Of a DNA stretch of 64,000 bases, positions 1 to 8,524 are shown in pieces. This DNA is from an uncultured Acetobacteraceae bacterium (GTDB taxonomy: Bacteria > Pseudomonadota > Alphaproteobacteria > Acetobacterales > Acetobacteraceae): contig CAIVPZ010000057.1 of assembly GCA_903907955.1 (NCBI GenBank), positions 1 to 64,000 on the forward strand, given 5' to 3'. A model generated the notes under the pieces. The model saw only the letters and a program-made list of their open reading frames with translations, was not told where the DNA came from and did not search any database. The translations under genes were made by a program, and so were the position numbers. The number at the start of each line of letters is the position of its first letter. Within the stretch, counting starts at the first letter, position 1.

Positions 1-489
1 CAGAAATCCGCCATTTTTTGGCCGTCGAACCCGGATTGACCCGCTTCCGTTCTGTGTTCGCCCGGGGTTTTGCCCCGGTTACCGGGATCGTCCGTAACCT
101 GTTGAAATATGGCTTGGAAAAATGAGGGGATGGCTGAGGGCACAGTCGGGCGTCAACGCTGCAGCTTCGGTGCCGCGGCTGGCAGGAGGCGGCGGATGAT
201 CATGTCGGTTCCTTCGATCGGTCGGGCTGCATGGCGGCCCTTTTTCACCTGGCTGGCGCGGCTGTCCACTGTGGCCCGGCGTTCTCAGTGTATTGACCAC
301 AACGTTCGAGGGCGGTGACGACCTTGAGGACGCCGCGGCGAAGGCGCCTGCGGGCCATCCCGGCGAAGAAGCGCTGGTCCAGATTGAGCCAGGGCGACGA
401 GGTTGGCCCGATTGCCCCAGCCGCGACGATGCCTTAATGGCGAAATTCATGCCGGCGCCCGGTATGCAGTGTCTGGTCGGAGAGATCCC
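1..489. other. Left-edge stretch with no supported gene
   Basis: I see no credible gene here. Open frames on both strands are arginine/proline-rich, lack a ribosome binding site and match no family I recognise. A short GC hairpin at 62-78 could be the terminator of a gene outside the window. A Shine-Dalgarno-like GGAGAG at about 480 belongs to the next gene. Confidence 0.6.
62..78. terminator. Short GC hairpin, possible terminator
   Basis: CCGGGG and CCCCGG form a 6-bp stem around a TTTTG loop, with no clear T-tract afterwards. It resembles single modules of the palindrome family found elsewhere in this window. The gene it might terminate lies outside the window. Confidence 0.35.
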
Positions 490-1056
490 ATGAGAGCGCA
501 TTTTGCTGCCGCTGCACTGCTCGCCATGGTGTTGTTGGCGCCCGTCCATGCGCGCGCGGCCGAGCCAGACGCTTGGGCGCTGCAACTGGGGGTCACCACG
601 CCGGATGTCACCGGACAGGACGAGGCCGGGCAGGATGGGGCGTTGCCGGCGCTGCGCCGGAGCCTGCCGAAGGCGCTGACCTACCAGACGATCGTCATTG
701 CCACCGACCAGTTGCTCTATTGGGCGATCGTCACCGGCACGATCGAGTCGGAGCTGGAGTTCCTGGCCGGCAACGCGATCACCGGCGTAGCTTACTATGT
801 TGCGTTCGATGAGCTTTGGGCCGCCACCGGGCTTGATACCGGAACCGACGCCAGCAAGGTCAACGTGACCAAGGCGCTTGCTTATCGCGTGTTCGACACC
901 GCGCGGGTTTTCGGCGTCACGCTGGCGATTGGCACGCCGCTGGCGGGGTCACTCGAAGTGTCCGCAGCGATCGCGGCGACGCGCACCATCATCTATGTGT
1001 TGCACGACTATGCCTGGTCCTGGGCGATGGGCAGCAGCGGACCGGCGCATCCTTGA
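490..1056 (+). CDS. DUF2061 family membrane protein (two repeats)
   Basis: This 188-residue protein has a signal-like hydrophobic N-terminus (about residues 4-24). Two related hydrophobic segments follow, starting KALTYQ (about 58) and KALAYRVF (about 122). The second closes with a YVLHDYAW motif, like the Tyr-His-Glu-Arg-x-Trp end of DUF2061 proteins. DUF2061 members are usually single-domain membrane proteins of about 70 residues, so this looks like a tandem duplication. The ATG at 490 was chosen because GGAG sits 7 bases upstream and the product then begins with the hydrophobic leader. Function is unknown. It converges on the large TPR gene downstream. Confidence 0.75.
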   Translation: MRAHFAAAALLAMVLLAPVHARAAEPDAWALQLGVTTPDVTGQDEAGQDGALPALRRSLPKALTYQTIVIATDQLLYWAIVTGTIESELEFLAGNAITGVAYYVAFDELWAATGLDTGTDASKVNVTKALAYRVFDTARVFGVTLAIGTPLAGSLEVSAAIAATRTIIYVLHDYAWSWAMGSSGPAHP

Positions 1057-1173
1057 GGCTGCGACAGGATGGACGGAAGTTTCCATAATATTCCTTATGC
1101 GACAACAGACGGCGTGCGGTCGGGCGGTCCGGCCACGTTGAACAACTGCCAATTCTCCAACCGGTTGCCGGCC

Positions 1174-4100
1174 TCACCGCGCGGCTGTCCCCATCAGGCC
1201 ACCCGCCAGTACCGCTTCGTGCCGTGACCGTGGCAGATCCTCCGGCAGTTGCACCGGCGTCGCGGTGAGCAGTCGGAGCAGGTCGGCGGTGCGCCCCTGC
1301 GGCAGGCGGACAAGGTCATGGTCGCGCAATTGCGCCAGCGTCGCCTGGTCGCCGGCCTGCGAGGCAGCGACCCCCAGGCGCAGCAACGTCCCGGCCTGCG
1401 CTTCGGTCAGCAATCCTTCGGTTGGCAGCGTGCGGTTGACATAGCGGCGCAGCGCGGCGTCCGCCCCCTTCCAATCCTTCGTCTGCTCCAACAACTGGCT
1501 GGCGAGGTCCATGGCGGCCGGCGTGTCCAGCCCCTCCAGCGCGACAGCGGCGCGGGCGGCGTCGCCCTGGGCAGCGGTGGCACGCGCCCAGACCAGCACG
1601 CGCGCCTCCATGACCGGCGCCGGCAGCGGATCATCGGCAGTGGCGCCGAGCGCGGACAGCGCGCCGGCGGGATCGGCCAGCAACAGCCTGGTGGCGGCCA
1701 GGCGACCACCGAGTTCGCCGCGGACCACGCCGGGCTGGGTGGCGGCGACCAGCTTCTCCAGCACCGGCGCGGCCCGGCGCGGCAGGTCCAGCGCGGCCAG
1801 GCGGTCGGCCAGCGTTCGCGCCAGCGCCAGCCCAGGCTCGCCCTCGCCGATCAGGTCGGGGTTTTCCTCGGCCAGCGCCACCAGCTCGAGCGGTGGCATC
1901 GGGGTCTGGGCATCGGCCGCGAGGGCGGCGGAAAAGATCGATTGCATGCCGGGGCGGAGCGTGTCCCGCGCCTCGGGGAGTGCCTCAACCGCATCGCGCA
2001 GGATGACGAGTGCCGCGCGCGGCGCGCCGGCCTGGGCGCGCAGGGCGGCGGCGCGCTGGCGCATCGCCACCTCCAGCGCATCGCCGCGCCAGGCGTACAG
2101 CAGTTTGTCCATCGCATCGGCCGCCGCGACCGGCGTCAGTTCGTGGGCCGCCAAACGCAATTCGACCGCGCGCGGGGCGGCACGGGCCCGCAGGCGACGG
2201 TCGGACGACTGTGCCAGACGATCGAGGATCGCCAGGGCCGCCGCCCGATCGCCCCTTTTCTCGGCCAGCAGGGCGCGCGCGTAGTCGAGGCTGGCATCCT
2301 GCGGCCGCAGCGCGACCAGGCGTTCCGCCGCCGCCGCCTCGCCGCCCAACGCCATGGTTTCGGCCGCCAGCGGCAGCAGGCGGGATTGCAGCGGGGCCGG
2401 ATAGGCGAGCAGCAGGCGGAGCTCGCCGGCGAGCACGGCAGCGGCATCAGCGGCGCCCTCGCGCAGGTTGGCGGCGCGCAGGCCGCGCCACAGCGCCACC
2501 TCATCGGTGCCGGTCAGACGGGGGTCATCCAGGGCGGCGCTTTCCTCCGGACGGCCGGCGAGCAGGGCGGCGATGGCGGACAGGCCGAGCAGGTCGGGAT
2601 CGTCGGCGGCGCGCGGGTCGCTGCTGGCAGCCACCGACAGCACCGCCTGCGCCTCGGCGCCGAGGCCCAGCGCCAGCATGGCCTGGGCGGTGGCGATGCG
2701 GGGCGCGGTGCGCATGCCAGCCGGCTCCGCCCCGCTGCCCGCCGCCGCACCCTGCAGGCGCTGCAGCAGCGCCGGCACGGGCAGAACGGGAAAATCAAAG
2801 CTGCGGGTCAGGTGCACGGCGTCGTCCAGGGCGCCCAGGTCGCTATCCACCTTCGACAGCAACAGCCCGCGGCCCGGCTGGGCGGAGCCGAGCATGAAAC
2901 CTTCCGGCATCTCGCGCAGGACCAGATCGTCCGAGACGGCGGCCACCGCCACCCCCTGCCAGGTCGTCAGCAGGGTGAACTCGGGGGTGCTGCGCGGCAC
3001 CACGATGCCCTGGCCGGGCGCGTGCTGGGTGCCGACCAGCAGGGTCCCGCCGGTCAGCGGGTCCGGCACGGCGATGCTGCGCCCGGGCTGCTGCGCCGGC
3101 AGACCCAGGCGCGGGCCATCGGTGCCGGATTCGAACGCGGGACGGATCGGTTGCAGTGCGGGTTCGTCGCCGGCGGCGATGGTCCAGCCGTCCTCGCTGC
3201 GTGACAGGCGCAGCGCCCGGCCGGCGGGCAGCCCGACGCGCAGCACCGTGGCGGCGGGCAACAGGCGGATTTCGGCAGCGCCGAACACGCGGTCGTTGCG
3301 CAGTGCGGCGGTGTCGATCGGGCGGCGCTCGTCGAACACCAGCACGGCTTCGTCGCCGCGACGGAACGCGGCGGCCCCGGTGGTGGCGGCGAACGGCAGC
3401 AGCACGGACTCGCCGGCGGCGGCCGGGGCGGCGGCGAGCGCGACCGGACCAGCGGGCACCGGCACGGCAGGTGCTGGCGTGGCAGGTGCTGGCTGGGGCG
3501 GTCCCGGCGCGGCGGAGGCAGCGACCGGCGCGGCCGGGCCGGCAGGTGCGACAGGAACCGCGTGCACCGCGACCGGGGTGGCGGCCGAGGCCGCAGCCGG
3601 CGGCAGCGGAACAGGTGAAGCGGCGGGACGCGACGCAGCGGGGGGCGAAATGTTGGCGGCCCAGGGTTTTGCCGCCGGCAGGGCCGGACGGACCGCCGGC
3701 TCCGCCGGGGCGACCGGCGCCGGCACGGCTGGCGGGGCTGTCGGTCCGGTTGGGCCGGTGGACCCGGGCCGGCGCCGGGCCGGGGCGGCACCACCGGCCG
3801 CGGCGGGGGCAACGACCGGATCGAGCAGATCCAGCACCAGCCGGTTGTCCAGTTGCGCCTGCCGCAGCCGCACCCCGGGCGCGAGGGCCAGTTCGGCCAT
3901 GCCGGGCGAGGCAGTCAGCGCCAGCACGTTGTGCGGCAGCCGGGCGCCGGCCACCGGGTCGGCGCCGGAGAACCGCACGGTCAGCCGGTCGCCCGCCTGC
4001 TCCAGGCTCGAGCCGACCCCGGCGGGAAGATCGAACACCACCCGGCCGAAACCCGGATGGTCACCGGTCCGGATGGGGATGGTGCGCGGGAGACCGGACG

Positions 4101-4203
4101 GCACGCCAGCGGGCGCCGTCGGAGCAGACGGTGACGGCTGTTCGGCGCGCGCGAGCACGGGACATGCCAGGGCCAGCGCCACCAGGACGGCCCCGGCGCG
4201 CAT
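1174..4203 (-). CDS. Large secreted TPR-type protein with AMIN-like N-terminus, flagellar-linked
   Basis: The protein has 1009 residues. From the ATG at 4203 it starts with a signal peptide (MRAGAVLVALALACPVLARA). A beta-rich region follows with GFGRVVFDLP and LVLDLLDP strands, resembling AMIN-type domains. Then come a long Pro/Ala linker (about 140-260), a second beta region, and an alpha-helical half of Ala/Leu-rich pairs typical of degenerate TPRs. An upstream ATG at 4293 lies inside the 100-bp repeat and would put 30 charged residues before the signal peptide, so I reject it. It lies last on the strand of the fliL-cheZ genes, after that repeat, which suggests a periplasmic role linked to motility or the envelope. 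The family function is not known to me. Confidence 0.75.
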   Translation of the reverse strand: MRAGAVLVALALACPVLARAEQPSPSAPTAPAGVPSGLPRTIPIRTGDHPGFGRVVFDLPAGVGSSLEQAGDRLTVRFSGADPVAGARLPHNVLALTASPGMAELALAPGVRLRQAQLDNRLVLDLLDPVVAPAAAGGAAPARRRPGSTGPTGPTAPPAVPAPVAPAEPAVRPALPAAKPWAANISPPAASRPAASPVPLPPAAASAATPVAVHAVPVAPAGPAAPVAASAAPGPPQPAPATPAPAVPVPAGPVALAAAPAAAGESVLLPFAATTGAAAFRRGDEAVLVFDERRPIDTAALRNDRVFGAAEIRLLPAATVLRVGLPAGRALRLSRSEDGWTIAAGDEPALQPIRPAFESGTDGPRLGLPAQQPGRSIAVPDPLTGGTLLVGTQHAPGQGIVVPRSTPEFTLLTTWQGVAVAAVSDDLVLREMPEGFMLGSAQPGRGLLLSKVDSDLGALDDAVHLTRSFDFPVLPVPALLQRLQGAAAGSGAEPAGMRTAPRIATAQAMLALGLGAEAQAVLSVAASSDPRAADDPDLLGLSAIAALLAGRPEESAALDDPRLTGTDEVALWRGLRAANLREGAADAAAVLAGELRLLLAYPAPLQSRLLPLAAETMALGGEAAAAERLVALRPQDASLDYARALLAEKRGDRAAALAILDRLAQSSDRRLRARAAPRAVELRLAAHELTPVAAADAMDKLLYAWRGDALEVAMRQRAAALRAQAGAPRAALVILRDAVEALPEARDTLRPGMQSIFSAALAADAQTPMPPLELVALAEENPDLIGEGEPGLALARTLADRLAALDLPRRAAPVLEKLVAATQPGVVRGELGGRLAATRLLLADPAGALSALGATADDPLPAPVMEARVLVWARATAAQGDAARAAVALEGLDTPAAMDLASQLLEQTKDWKGADAALRRYVNRTLPTEGLLTEAQAGTLLRLGVAASQAGDQATLAQLRDHDLVRLPQGRTADLLRLLTATPVQLPEDLPRSRHEAVLAGGLMGTAAR

Positions 4204-4407
4204 CAGAGCTGGTGAAGCAATCGAACCTGCGCATGAACGCCCGCTGATATCATTGAGCGTTTCCGGCAAGATCGGAGCGTCGCGGACGTTCATTCACAAA
4301 TCTCAGAGCTTGTGAAGCAATCGAACTTGTGAATGAACGCCCGCTGATATCATTGATCTTTTTCGGCAGGATCGGCGCGTCGCGGGCATTCATTCACAAA
4401 CTCTCAG
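4203..4407. repeat. Two tandem 100-bp repeats, each with inverted arms
   Basis: The segment at 4203-4302 is repeated at 4303-4402 with an exact 100-bp period and scattered substitutions; shared blocks include CCGCTGATATCATTGA and CATTCACAAA. In the second copy TTGTGAATGAACGCCCG (4327-4343) pairs with CGGGCATTCATTCACAA (4383-4399) at 16 of 17 positions. The first copy keeps a weaker version. The array fills the gap between cheZ and the TPR gene and overlaps the cheZ stop codon. It could act as a terminator or RNA-processing site, or be a small dispersed element. Confidence 0.85.
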
Positions 4408-5054
4408 TCGAAACTCGCCAGCAGCTTGTCGATGTCGGTCTGGTCCATGGCATTGGTCGGAAGCTGCGGCCCATGCAGCAGTTCCTCGACCGGCGGCGCC
4501 TCGGGCAACGGTTCGCCACCCGGCTGGCGCTCGCCGAAAGCGGCGATGATATGGGCCACTTTCGCCTCGATCGTCTTCAGCGTGGTCACCACCTTGGTGA
4601 TTCGCTGGCCGGTGATGTCCTGAAAGCCGCACGCCTCATAGATGCGCGTGGTGGCGTCCTGCAGCTGGGCCGACAGCGCCCCCTGCCCTTCCGCCGCGAG
4701 CGTGCCGGCGACACGATCCAGGGTTTCGCAGGTTTCCAGGATCAGCTCGGTCGCCGCCGCGGTGTGGGCCACGATGGCGTCCAGTTCGTCGGTTGCGGAG
4801 GGGATGTGACTCGCGTTGATGTCGTCCACCCGCAGGGCGGCGATCTCGGCCTTGGCGGCGGCGATCGTGCGGCCGAGCTCGGCCACTTCGCCGAGCAGTG
4901 CCGTTTCGGTTGCGGTCAGGTCGCCCTGCATGGTCGCCAGCACCGCCCGCACCACTTCGGCCACCGCTTCCGGCGCCGGCGCGGGGTGGCGAATCCGGAT
5001 ACGGTCGAGGCGGGCCCGCAGCACGGCTTCATCCGGCAGCGGCGTGTCAGGCAT
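4404..5054 (-). CDS. cheZ: Protein phosphatase CheZ
   Basis: CheZ dephosphorylates phospho-CheY and so ends the flagellar switching signal. This 216-residue protein is mostly helical and contains FQDITGQRI at about 143-151, the CheZ active-site signature in which Asp and Gln act on CheY-P. The tail MDQTDIDKLLASFD matches the C-terminal CheY-binding peptide of CheZ proteins and also resembles the FliM N-terminal motif encoded in the same operon. It overlaps cheY by 8 bases and is therefore probably translationally coupled to it. The stop codon lies at the edge of a 100-bp tandem repeat. Confidence 0.9.
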   Translation of the reverse strand: MPDTPLPDEAVLRARLDRIRIRHPAPAPEAVAEVVRAVLATMQGDLTATETALLGEVAELGRTIAAAKAEIAALRVDDINASHIPSATDELDAIVAHTAAATELILETCETLDRVAGTLAAEGQGALSAQLQDATTRIYEACGFQDITGQRITKVVTTLKTIEAKVAHIIAAFGERQPGGEPLPEAPPVEELLHGPQLPTNAMDQTDIDKLLASFD

Positions 5055-5433
5055 GCCCGAGCACCTTCTCGATCTTGTCGCGCAATGTTTCGGCGTTGAA
5101 AGGCTTCACGATGTAGTTTGATACGCCGGCTTGCCGCGCGGCAATGACATTCTCGGCTTTGCTCTCGGCGGTAATCATGATGAACGGCGTCGCCTTCAGC
5201 CGCGCGTCGGCGCGCACCTCCTGCAGCAATTGCAACCCGGTCATCGGCTGCATGTTCCAGTCGCTGATCACCAGCCCGAAGCTGCCGGCGCGCAGCTTGC
5301 CCAACGCCTCGGCGCCGTCGGTGGCCTCCTCCACGTTGTTGAAGTCGATCTGCTTGAGCAGGTTGCGGATGATCCGCAACATGGTCTTGTAGTCGTCGAC
5401 GATCAGCACGTTCATCGACTTGTCCATGGTCAT
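5047..5433 (-). CDS. cheY: Chemotaxis response regulator CheY (flagellar-locus copy)
   Basis: This is a single-domain receiver of 128 residues. It keeps the acidic pair in LIVDDYK, the phospho-acceptor Asp in ISDWNM, the switch Thr in ITAES and the conserved Lys in VKPF. Phosphorylated CheY binds FliM and CheZ. It starts with an ATGA overlap on motE and its end overlaps cheZ, so it sits inside the fliL-fliM-motE-cheZ operon rather than in the che operon at 34-41 kb. A second CheY there (38308-38691) is more diverged from the classical form. This copy looks like the motor-binding one. Confidence 0.95.
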   Translation of the reverse strand: MTMDKSMNVLIVDDYKTMLRIIRNLLKQIDFNNVEEATDGAEALGKLRAGSFGLVISDWNMQPMTGLQLLQEVRADARLKATPFIMITAESKAENVIAARQAGVSNYIVKPFNAETLRDKIEKVLGHA

Positions 5434-6113
5434 CGCTTCTCCTCGGTGGGCGCGGGCCTGGCGGGGGTGATCGCGCGGGTGCGCAGTTGGGCGAGCTCGG
5501 CAGTGACCTGCCGGGCCCGCTCGGGCTGCATGGCGGCGAGCACCGTCGCAGCCTTGTTTTCCTTCATCCGGTCGAGCACGGGCAGCAGGACCGGCAGGTC
5601 AAGGTCGTTGAAGATCGCCGCGGCTTCGCGCGGCTTCATGTTTTCATAGAGCTTCACCAGGCCATGCCAGTTGGCTTCGTCATGCGCCCGGCGATCGGCT
5701 TCCAGTACTTCCAGCCGCTTCTGCAGGTCGGTGAGTTCGCCGATGCGGCCGGCCAGACGCCGTTCGGCAGCGGTGAGCGCCGCCTCACGCGTGGTCAGCG
5801 CGGCGGCCTGGGCTTCCAGTTCGGCGCGGCGGCTGCGCAGGTCGAGCAGCAGCGCGCGCTCGCTGTCCGATATCCGCGCCGCCGCCGGCCCGGGCGGCGG
5901 CAGCGGTTCGGCACGAACCGGTTCGGGGCGCGGCGGATCGGCGTCCGCCGGGTCGGGGCGCGGTGCGGCGGCCGCCGGCGGGACCGTGGCAGCGTGCGCC
6001 GCCTCGGCGGGCACCGCGGCGCGCACCAGCGCCGCCGACTTGAGCACGAGCAACGCTGCCATGGCCACAATGGTCAGCGGCAGCAGGCGGGGGGCCGGGA
6101 GCGAGAGTCTCAT
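5430..6113 (-). CDS. motE: MotE-family flagellar motor chaperone
   Basis: The 227-residue protein has one N-terminal membrane helix (about 10-32), a Pro-rich stretch, a coiled coil (about 80-140) and a C-terminal MgtE-N/FliG-like helical domain (KLYENMKPREAAAIFNDL through LAAMQPERARQVT). This architecture matches alphaproteobacterial MotE, a periplasmic chaperone for the stator partner MotC. No motC or motB lies in this window. It is separated from DUF6468 by one base and overlaps cheY by ATGA, which indicates a tightly coupled operon. Confidence 0.85.
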   Translation of the reverse strand: MRLSLPAPRLLPLTIVAMAALLVLKSAALVRAAVPAEAAHAATVPPAAAAPRPDPADADPPRPEPVRAEPLPPPGPAAARISDSERALLLDLRSRRAELEAQAAALTTREAALTAAERRLAGRIGELTDLQKRLEVLEADRRAHDEANWHGLVKLYENMKPREAAAIFNDLDLPVLLPVLDRMKENKAATVLAAMQPERARQVTAELAQLRTRAITPARPAPTEEKR

Positions 6114-6114
6114 G

Positions 6115-6630
6115 TTACCTTACCGTGCGCAGTGCCCGCAGCAGGTCGCGCTCGGCCTGGCTGCGCAGGCGCGGACCGGACGCTTCGTGATCGTCGGGGT
6201 GCAGGCGATCGATGGGCTGGCGATCGGGGTGCAGGCGATCGGCCGGCATGCGATCCGGGGGCGTGCGATCGGCAGGCCGCGGCGCCGGCTCGGCGGGCGC
6301 GTCCTGCGCCAGCGGACGGGCGGCCCGCACCAGCAGGTCGAGCCGGTCCGCCACCCGCTCGCCGCGCTCGATCAGGAACAGCAGGTCGTCCTTCAGCCCG
6401 CCGGCCACCTCCACCTGGCGCTGCACCTGCCGCCCTGCCCCCTCGGCCGCCGCGTGCAGCCGCTCGATGCCATGCTCGGCCGCGCGGGTGCTGCCGTTGA
6501 AGCTGACCACCAGTTCCTCCAGCGCGGCGCGATCGCGCTTCAGCACGCCCAGCGCCCGCTCCAGCCGCATCGCATGGAACAGCGTGGCGGCCAGCAATGC
6601 GACGAGGGCAATCTCCAGCAGCCATTCCAT
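6115..6630 (-). CDS. DUF6468 family flagellar-locus protein
   Basis: This is a 171-residue protein with one N-terminal transmembrane helix (MEWLLEIALVALLAATLF), a coiled-coil-like segment (about 20-105) and a low-complexity Pro/Asp/Arg stretch. Near residues 121-147 DR(T/M)P(P/A)DR and RLHPDRQ units repeat with a short period. DUF6468 proteins occur between fliM and motE-like genes in alphaproteobacterial flagellar clusters, but their role is unknown. A start at 6630 follows fliM by 48 bases on the same strand. The repeat has drifted in register and may vary in copy number between strains. Confidence 0.8.
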   Translation of the reverse strand: MEWLLEIALVALLAATLFHAMRLERALGVLKRDRAALEELVVSFNGSTRAAEHGIERLHAAAEGAGRQVQRQVEVAGGLKDDLLFLIERGERVADRLDLLVRAARPLAQDAPAEPAPRPADRTPPDRMPADRLHPDRQPIDRLHPDDHEASGPRLRSQAERDLLRALRTVR

Positions 6631-6678
6631 CGTCGGTTTCCTGTCGCCCGTTCCGGCTCAGCCGCCCGCGCATGCCGC

Positions 6679-7755
6679 TCACCGTTCCACCGGCGCGACG
6701 CGCGGCACCTCGCGGTCGATGCGCACCGCGATGTGGTTCTTGCGTCGCCCGACGCGCCCCTCGAACAGCGGCGTGGCGCCGCAGCGCAACTGCACCGAGG
6801 CGCCCGGGCCGCAATTGAGGACGATGCGGCTGCCCGGCGTCAGCGCCATGATCTCGGACAGCCGCATCACCTGCTCGTCGAGCACCACCGCCAGATCGAC
6901 GTCGGTGCTCCACAGTTCCTCGGCCAGATGGGTTTCCCAGATCGAATCGCGGCCGAATTTCTCCCCCATGAACTGCTGCAGCAGCAGTTCGCGCACCGGT
7001 TCCAGCGTTGCATACGGCAGCAGCAGTTCCAGCCGGCCGCCGCGGTCCTCCATGTCGATGCGCAGCCGCGCCAGCACGGCGGCGTTGGACAGCCGGCTGA
7101 TGGTGGCGAAGCGGGGATTCACTTCCAGCCGCTCGAAGCGGAAGGTGACCGGGCAGAGCGGGTCGAAGCTGGCGGAGAGGTCGGTGAGCACGACCTGGAT
7201 CAGCCGCTCGACCAGGGTGCGCTCGATGGTGGTGTAGGGACGGCCCTCGATGCGCATGGCGGCGGTGCCGCGGCGCCCGCCCAGCAGCACATCGACGATC
7301 GAGTAGATCATGGCGGAATCGACCACCATGAGGCCGTAATTGTCCCACTCCTCGGCCTTGAACACCGCCAGCATCGCCGGCAGCGGAATGGAGTTCAGGT
7401 AGTCGCCGAAGCGCAGCGACAGGATGTTGTCGATGCCCACCTCGACGTTGTCGCTGGTGAAGTTGCGCAGCGACGTGGACATGATGCGCACCAGCCGGTC
7501 GAACACGATCTCCAGCATCGGCAGCCGCTCGTAGCTGACCAGGCCGGAGCTGATGATCTTCTGCATGCCGGTGCGGTTCTCGCCGCCGGCCGGTCCGTCG
7601 TCGAAGCCGAGCAGGCTGTCGATCTCGGCCTGGTTGAGCACGCGTTGCGGCTGCACCGCCGCGCCACCCTCCGCCGCCCCGGTTTCCGCGCCCCAGGCGG
7701 CGGCGAGATCGTCGTCGCTGGAAGTGCCGGCTCCGCCTGCCTCGGTCCCGCTCAT
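6679..7755 (-). CDS. fliM: Flagellar motor switch protein FliM
   Basis: FliM forms the C-ring with FliG and FliN and is the docking site of phospho-CheY. The 358-residue protein begins with an acidic linker and the CheY-binding motif VLNQAEIDSLLGFDD (about 38-52). The middle CheC-like domain follows (SLRNFTSDNVEV, LGGRRG) and then a C-terminal SpoA/FliN-like domain (TDVDLAVVLDEQVM, GRVGRRKNHIAVRI). Length is typical for the family. Its start overlaps the fliL stop as ATGA, so the two are translated together. Confidence 0.97.
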   Translation of the reverse strand: MSGTEAGGAGTSSDDDLAAAWGAETGAAEGGAAVQPQRVLNQAEIDSLLGFDDGPAGGENRTGMQKIISSGLVSYERLPMLEIVFDRLVRIMSTSLRNFTSDNVEVGIDNILSLRFGDYLNSIPLPAMLAVFKAEEWDNYGLMVVDSAMIYSIVDVLLGGRRGTAAMRIEGRPYTTIERTLVERLIQVVLTDLSASFDPLCPVTFRFERLEVNPRFATISRLSNAAVLARLRIDMEDRGGRLELLLPYATLEPVRELLLQQFMGEKFGRDSIWETHLAEELWSTDVDLAVVLDEQVMRLSEIMALTPGSRIVLNCGPGASVQLRCGATPLFEGRVGRRKNHIAVRIDREVPRVAPVER

Positions 7756-8261
7756 TGGATCAGCATTTCAGTGAACAGCACGTTGGTGACGCGGGCGGGC
7801 GCGATGGCGATGTTGGCGCGGGCAATCAACTCCTCGCGCAGGCGCCAGCTGCCGGCCGAGCCGCGCAGTTCATCCGGCCGCATTTCGCGCAGATAGGTCT
7901 GGAACAGATCGAGCAGGCGCGGCATGCCGGCCTGCGCGGGGGCGGCATCCTCCGGGCTGGAAAGCTCGATGCGGGCGCGCAGCTTGACAAAGCTCGGCCG
8001 GCGGTTGGGGGCGGAATTCAGGTTGGCCACCATCTCCGGCAGGTCCAGGAAGGTCGCGACCTTCGCCGCGGCGGCAGACCCCGCATCCGCCCCATGCGCC
8101 TCGCCGTGACGGCCGAGGCCGAGCAGCGACGGCAACACGCCGCTGAACCACAGCCCGGCGCCGGTGCCGGCGAGCAGCACCGGAACCGCGAGCAGCAGCA
8201 GACGACGCCCGCCCGGCCTGGCCGGCGCCATCGCCGTGTCTGCAACCGCCGCCGTGCTCAT
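7752..8261 (-). CDS. fliL: Flagellar basal body-associated protein FliL
   Basis: FliL is a single-pass inner-membrane protein that surrounds the stator and supports torque generation. The 169-residue product has a cytoplasmic N-terminus, one membrane helix (RLLLLAVPVLLAGTGAGLWF, about 20-39) and a periplasmic domain ending VTNVLFTEMLIQ, typical of FliL. The ATG at 8261 has GGGAGA 8 bases upstream; longer in-frame starts give a Pro/Arg-rich extension with no family resemblance. This is the first gene of the minus-strand flagellar operon, divergent from flgF across 263 bp. Confidence 0.92.
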   Translation of the reverse strand: MSTAAVADTAMAPARPGGRRLLLLAVPVLLAGTGAGLWFSGVLPSLLGLGRHGEAHGADAGSAAAAKVATFLDLPEMVANLNSAPNRRPSFVKLRARIELSSPEDAAPAQAGMPRLLDLFQTYLREMRPDELRGSAGSWRLREELIARANIAIAPARVTNVLFTEMLIQ

Positions 8262-8443
8262 CCGATCGTTCTCCCGCGCCGTGCAGGCCCCTGCCCGGCG
8301 CGGCCCATGCTGGCGGGCGCCGGTTAAGGAAGGCTTGCAGGGACGGCGTTTCCTGCCGGGTGGCGACGCCGGCGCCCGGCACGGGCTGCCGGGGCAACCC
8401 CCCGGAGGCGGCGCCAACCGGGCATTTCCGCCACCGGCGCGGC

Positions 8444-8458
8444 TGGCACGGGGCTTGC
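8444..8458 (+). promoter_or_regulatory. Sigma-54 (RpoN) promoter upstream of flgF
   Basis: TGGCACGGGGCTTGC has the -24 element TGGCAC and the -12 element TTGC with the canonical 5-base spacing. It points toward flgF, whose ATG is 66 bases downstream. In Caulobacter-type hierarchies, rod, hook and ring genes are sigma-54 dependent and FlbD controlled, so this agrees with the operon content. No enhancer site was identified with confidence. Confidence 0.75.
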
Positions 8459-8524
8459 CCTTACGGTTGCGCCTACCCCTGGCATGCGGCCGGCACACGG
8501 CCCAGCCCGCACCGGAGTCCGCCG

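Noticed and set aside
1-489. Possible transposase remnant at the left edge
   Set aside because: A minus-strand segment reads as a short basic peptide, but no catalytic DDE or inverted-repeat ends are visible.
2468-4315. Long plus-strand frame opposite the TPR gene
   Set aside because: It consists of Ala/Gly/Arg/Ser-rich sequence with no domain, antisense to a gene with a signal peptide and repeats.
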